Positions 6,994-9,109 of a stretch of DNA of 9,109 nucleotides are shown in pieces (position 1 is the first letter of the stretch; the number at the start of each line of letters is the position of its first letter). The DNA is taken from the NCBI GenBank assembly GCA_023404955.1, contig JAEXZY010000078.1, forward strand, positions 1 through 9,109, written 5' to 3'. A model generated the notes under the pieces. The model searched no databases and was not told the DNA's origin. It worked only from the letters and a program-made list of their open reading frames with translations. This stretch comes from Actinomycetes bacterium (GTDB taxonomy: Bacteria > Actinomycetota > Actinomycetes > Mycobacteriales > Mycobacteriaceae). The translations under genes and the position numbers were made by a program.

Positions 6994-8178
6994 GTGGTTG
7001 AATACGGAGCCCTACCGCCCGAGATCAACTCCGCTCGGGCCTACGCCGGCCCGCAGTCGGCGCCCCTGACCGCAGCTGCCGCCGCGTGGCAAGCCCTTGC
7101 GGCCAACCTCGGCTCAAACGCCGCAGCGCTGCACAGCGCTGTAATGGCGCTGCTGGCAGGCGGGTTTCAAGGACCGTCGTCGACCATGATGGCCGCCGGC
7201 GCCACGGAAAACGTGCGGTGGCTGTTTCAAGCGGCGACTCAAGCCCAGCAGACCGCGATCGCCGCGGAGCAGGCGGCCCTCGCCATCGAGGCTGCCCACG
7301 CAGGGTCTGTACCGCCGCCAGTCATCGAGGCGAACCGCAACCTTCTCGAGACGCTGATCTCGACGAACTTCATGGGGGTCAACTCCGGCGCGATCGCTGC
7401 GTGCGTGGCGGCCTACGACGAGATGTGGACTCAGGACGCCACCACGATGTATGGGTTCAGCGCCGACGCAGCCGGCATCACCGGGATGCTGGTGCCATTC
7501 ATGGCGCCCGCGCCGACAGTCAACCCCGGAGGTTTCGCCAGCCAAGCGGCCGCGGTAGCCCAGGCAGGCGGTACCGCAGCGGGGCAGGCCGGCCAGAACG
7601 CCGCGACCGCTGGGCAGTCGACGGCCAGCATGGGTGGCGGAAACGCCAGTTCGATCATGTCGATGGCCCCTCAATTCATGAGCGCGGTGCCGCAAGCGTT
7701 ACAGGGCCTCGCGCAGCCACTCATGGGCGGCATGGGCAACCCGATGCAGGCCATGGGTGGTTTTCAGTCGCTGCTGTCGCCGTTCATGAGCATGATGAAC
7801 CCCACCATGGGGGGCGTCGGTGGCGCTGGGGCTTTGACGTCGGCGACCTCGGCCATGGGAGCGGCGGGGGGCCTCGGTGGCGGCGGCTTCGGCGGCGGGG
7901 GCATGGGTGCCCTCTCGGCCGGCATGGGCGCCGCCCGCAGCGTAGGCGGATTGTCGGTCCCCGCGACCTGGGCAGCGGGCGCCCCCTCCGGCGCGGCGGG
8001 TGCGACACCGATTTCCGCGACGGGCGGCACCAACACGGGTGCGGCCCCCTCCACGACCAGCGTGGGCGGGGGCGCCGGCGGGGCGGCCCCGATGGCCGCG
8101 ATGCAGGGCAAAGACAGTTCCTCGAGTAACGGCCCGTCCTACGGCGCGCCGGTCCGCGTGCTGCCACGGGCGCGCTAA
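6994..8178 (+). CDS. PPE family protein, PPE-SVP subfamily
   Basis: This is a 394-aa PPE protein, expected to form a heterodimer with the PE protein just upstream, to be held soluble by an EspG chaperone and to be exported by this ESX system. The PPE domain covers about residues 1-180: LPPEIN (7-12), AAWQALAANLG (30-40), FQGPSS (58-63), VPPPVIEANR (106-115), the probable EspG-binding tip around STNFMGVN (123-130), and YDEMWTQDATTMYGF (141-155). Position 58, usually Trp of the WxG turn, is Phe. The C-terminal half is rich in Met, Gly and Ala, with a low-complexity GGLGGGGFGGGGMG stretch (292-305). GGLSVPATW (318-326) matches the GxxSVPxxW signature of the SVP subfamily, followed by a Thr/Gly/Ala tail ending in VRVLPRAR. 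The start is GTG, set by the AAAAGGAG site. It ends 146 bp before the EsxM-like gene. Confidence 0.95.
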   Translation: MVEYGALPPEINSARAYAGPQSAPLTAAAAAWQALAANLGSNAAALHSAVMALLAGGFQGPSSTMMAAGATENVRWLFQAATQAQQTAIAAEQAALAIEAAHAGSVPPPVIEANRNLLETLISTNFMGVNSGAIAACVAAYDEMWTQDATTMYGFSADAAGITGMLVPFMAPAPTVNPGGFASQAAAVAQAGGTAAGQAGQNAATAGQSTASMGGGNASSIMSMAPQFMSAVPQALQGLAQPLMGGMGNPMQAMGGFQSLLSPFMSMMNPTMGGVGGAGALTSATSAMGAAGGLGGGGFGGGGMGALSAGMGAARSVGGLSVPATWAAGAPSGAAGATPISATGGTNTGAAPSTTSVGGGAGGAAPMAAMQGKDSSSSNGPSYGAPVRVLPRAR

Positions 8179-8221
8179 CGGAAAATGCGGGCAGATACCG
8201 AAGGGGGTCGAGCACTCAATT

Positions 8222-8259
8222 CAAGAATATTTCTTGGCGCATGGCTTACGCAGCGCCAA
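8222..8259. promoter_or_regulatory. Two overlapping inverted repeats between PPE and the esx pair
   Basis: The first repeat is a 15-bp AT-rich palindrome, CAAGAA-TAT-TTCTTG (8222-8236). The second is TTGGCGC (8234-8240) and GCGCCAA (8253-8259), a perfect 7-bp pair around a 12-nt loop. They share bases 8234-8236, so as RNA the two stems cannot both form completely. They lie 43 nt after the PPE stop and about 65 nt before the EsxM-like start. Possible roles are a regulator-binding site, an mRNA processing or stability element favouring the abundant Esx proteins, or a switch between alternative folds. The symmetry is seen directly; no function can be assigned. Confidence 0.45.
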
Positions 8260-8269
8260 AGGGACACGA

Positions 8270-8300
8270 TTGACCCGTCCACGCAAATGGCCAGCATTAC
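8270..8300 (+). promoter_or_regulatory. Weak promoter candidate for the esx pair
   Basis: TTGACC (8270-8275) matches five of six bases of the -35 consensus. The best -10 candidate is CATTAC (8295-8300), but the 19-bp spacing is long and the -10 match is poor. It lies downstream of the inverted repeats and 24 nt before the EsxM-like start, so an independent transcript would have a short leader. Confidence 0.22.
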
Positions 8301-8324
8301 ACGACACGATCTAGGAGCAAACGA

Positions 8325-8615
8325 ATGTCTTTCATGACCGACCCGGCCGCGATGCGCGACTACTCCGGCCGCTTCTCCAACCACGCCACCAACATTCACG
8401 TCGAGGCGCAGAAGGCGTACGCCTCGGCCGAGGGCATCTCGGGTGCGGGATGGAAGGGCGATGCCAACATGGCCTCCCTGGGGACCATGGAGGAGATGAA
8501 CCGGGCCTTCCGCAACATCGAGAACCAGATGCACTTCGTCAGCGACAACCTGCGCACCTCGGCCGACACCTACGAGCAGCAGGAACACGCCAACGCCGCA
8601 TCCCTCAAGGCCTGA
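8325..8615 (+). CDS. WXG100 protein, EsxM-like (QILSS-type family)
   Basis: This is a 96-aa WXG100 protein, the CFP-10-like partner of a secreted Esx heterodimer. The WxG turn is W43-K-G45 in SGAGWKGDA, between two helices. The C-terminal YxxxE export signal is Y83-E-Q-Q-E87. FMTDPAAMRDYSGRF, ISGAGW, EEMNRAFRNI and YEQQE align closely with M. tuberculosis EsxM and its paralogues of the ESX-5 family, as recalled. The frame is complete, unlike EsxM of M. tuberculosis H37Rv, which I recall being cut by a stop codon. The ATG at 8325 follows AGGAG (8313-8317) at 7 nt. The partner is encoded 49 bp downstream. Because it carries the signal, this protein probably docks the dimer on the last ATPase of EccC (family knowledge). 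Confidence 0.95.
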   Translation: MSFMTDPAAMRDYSGRFSNHATNIHVEAQKAYASAEGISGAGWKGDANMASLGTMEEMNRAFRNIENQMHFVSDNLRTSADTYEQQEHANAASLKA

Positions 8616-8664
8616 TCACCACCCAATCCACCTCCAAACACGTACACAGACAAGGAAACTCATC

Positions 8665-8955
8665 ATGGGAGTACAGAGCTATAGCTACGGCGACGTCGAA
8701 GCCCACTCGAGCCTGCTGAGGAGCCAGGCAGGTCAGCTCGAAGCCGAGCACCAGGCGATCCTCAAGGATCTGCAGGAGTCGGCCGAAATGTGGGGCGGCG
8801 TGGGTAGCACCGGCTACCAGGAGTTCGTCAATGAGCTCAACCGCAACTTCCGGGTCATCTTCGAGCAGCTTGACGAGCACGGCGGCAAGGTCGGCACGGC
8901 CAGCCACAACACCCAGCACACCGACAGCGGTGTCGGCGGCACCTGGTCGGTCTAA
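8665..8955 (+). CDS. WXG100 protein, EsxN-like (Mtb9.9 family)
   Basis: This is a 96-aa WXG100 protein, the ESAT-6-like partner of the preceding gene product. The WxG turn is W43-G-G45 in EMWGGVGS. YSYGDVEAHSSLLRSQAG, LEAEHQAI, YQEFVNEL and NFRVIFEQ align closely with EsxN and the Mtb9.9 paralogues of the ESX-5 family, as recalled. No C-terminal YxxxD/E motif is seen, as expected for this half of the dimer, since the EsxM-like partner has it. The ATG at 8665 has AAGGAAA (8652-8658) 6 nt upstream. The 49-nt leader between the two esx genes is rich in C and A with few G, and so probably unstructured. A hairpin follows the stop codon. Confidence 0.95.
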   Translation: MGVQSYSYGDVEAHSSLLRSQAGQLEAEHQAILKDLQESAEMWGGVGSTGYQEFVNELNRNFRVIFEQLDEHGGKVGTASHNTQHTDSGVGGTWSV

Positions 8956-8963
8956 GGACCGAC

Positions 8964-9013
8964 TGGCGAAGGTGCGCACCTAATCGCCGTGCCGCGTGGC
9001 GGCCCCTTCGCCA
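8964..9013 (+). terminator. Hairpin downstream of the esx pair; possible attenuator or terminator without U-tract
   Basis: TGGCGAAGG (8964-8972) and CCTTCGCCA (9005-9013) form a perfect 9-bp stem starting 8 nt after the EsxN-like stop. The 32-nt loop can fold further: GGTGCGCACC (8971-8980) is a perfect 10-bp palindrome that competes for the top of the stem. No T-run follows. The position suits a partial terminator or a stability element giving more esx mRNA than downstream espG/eccD mRNA; this is inference. Confidence 0.35.
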
Positions 9014-9060
9014 TCGGCTCTGCGGCGCAGTTCGTTTCGGCAAGTCCCCCGAGCGAATTC

Positions 9061-9109
9061 TTGCGGCGGGGCCCCCCCCCCGGGGGGCGGCGGGGGGGGG
9101 GGGGGGGTG
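9061..9109. repeat. G/C homopolymer low-complexity tail, probable assembly artefact
   Basis: The final 49 bases contain a run of 10 C (9072-9081), then 6 G, and a run of 16 G (9092-9107). GCGGCGGGG occurs twice (9063-9071 and 9087-9095) around a self-complementary G4-C10-G6 block. No coding frame is visible here. This looks like poly-G read noise or a fold-back at a contig end rather than genomic sequence, so the expected espG gene cannot be read from this edge. Confidence 0.7.

Noticed and set aside
7867..7908. Tandem glycine-codon repeat in the PPE gene as a mobile or PGRS-like element
   Set aside because: It is a short low-complexity coding stretch, typical of PPE C-terminal regions, without a repeat unit or boundaries.
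3..8955. Assignment to ESX-2 because an NlpC-like gene borders eccB
   Set aside because: The Esx pair matches EsxM/EsxN rather than EsxD/EsxC, and EccC and the PE protein also look ESX-5-like, so gene order alone is not enough.

Overview
The window is high-GC actinobacterial DNA. Its PE and PPE genes sit inside an ESX (type VII secretion) locus, which points to Mycobacterium or a close relative, because PE/PPE families are essentially confined to that group. Every real gene is on the + strand.

Layout: (1) positions 3-524 hold the 3' end of a gene for a cell-wall hydrolase with an NlpC/P60 (C40) domain behind a Gly/Met-rich linker. (2) A 177-bp gap follows. (3) eccB (702-2249) and eccC (2246-6445) overlap by 4 bases and encode the periplasm-facing core protein and the three-ATPase motor of the secretion complex. 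(4) A 77-bp gap carries a clear dyad (6470-6495). (5) A PE gene (6523-6819) is followed by an unusually long 174-bp gap and a PPE gene of the SVP subfamily (6994-8178). (6) A 146-bp gap holds two overlapping inverted repeats. (7) Two WXG100 genes follow, an EsxM-like gene (8325-8615) and an EsxN-like gene (8665-8955). (8) The last 154 bp contain a hairpin and then a G/C homopolymer tail that looks like an assembly artefact. No gap exceeds 300 bp, and I saw no tRNA, rRNA, CRISPR or insertion sequence.

How the genes work together: EccB and EccC are core parts of the membrane channel. The PE/PPE pair and the Esx pair are the expected co-secreted heterodimers, and each pair has one member with a C-terminal YxxxE secretion motif (YAATE in PE, YEQQE in the EsxM-like protein). 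The remaining machinery (espG, eccD, mycP, eccE, eccA) is not in the window; espG would normally come next, just past the right edge.

Identity: compared from memory, EccB, EccC, the PE protein and especially the Esx pair resemble the ESX-5 family. The surroundings do not match the M. tuberculosis ESX-5 locus: there is no cyp143/ferredoxin block, only one PE and one PPE gene, and a hydrolase gene upstream of eccB. A plasmid-type ESX (ESX-P) related to ESX-5, or a second chromosomal ESX-5-like locus, are the best explanations. The window alone cannot decide between them.
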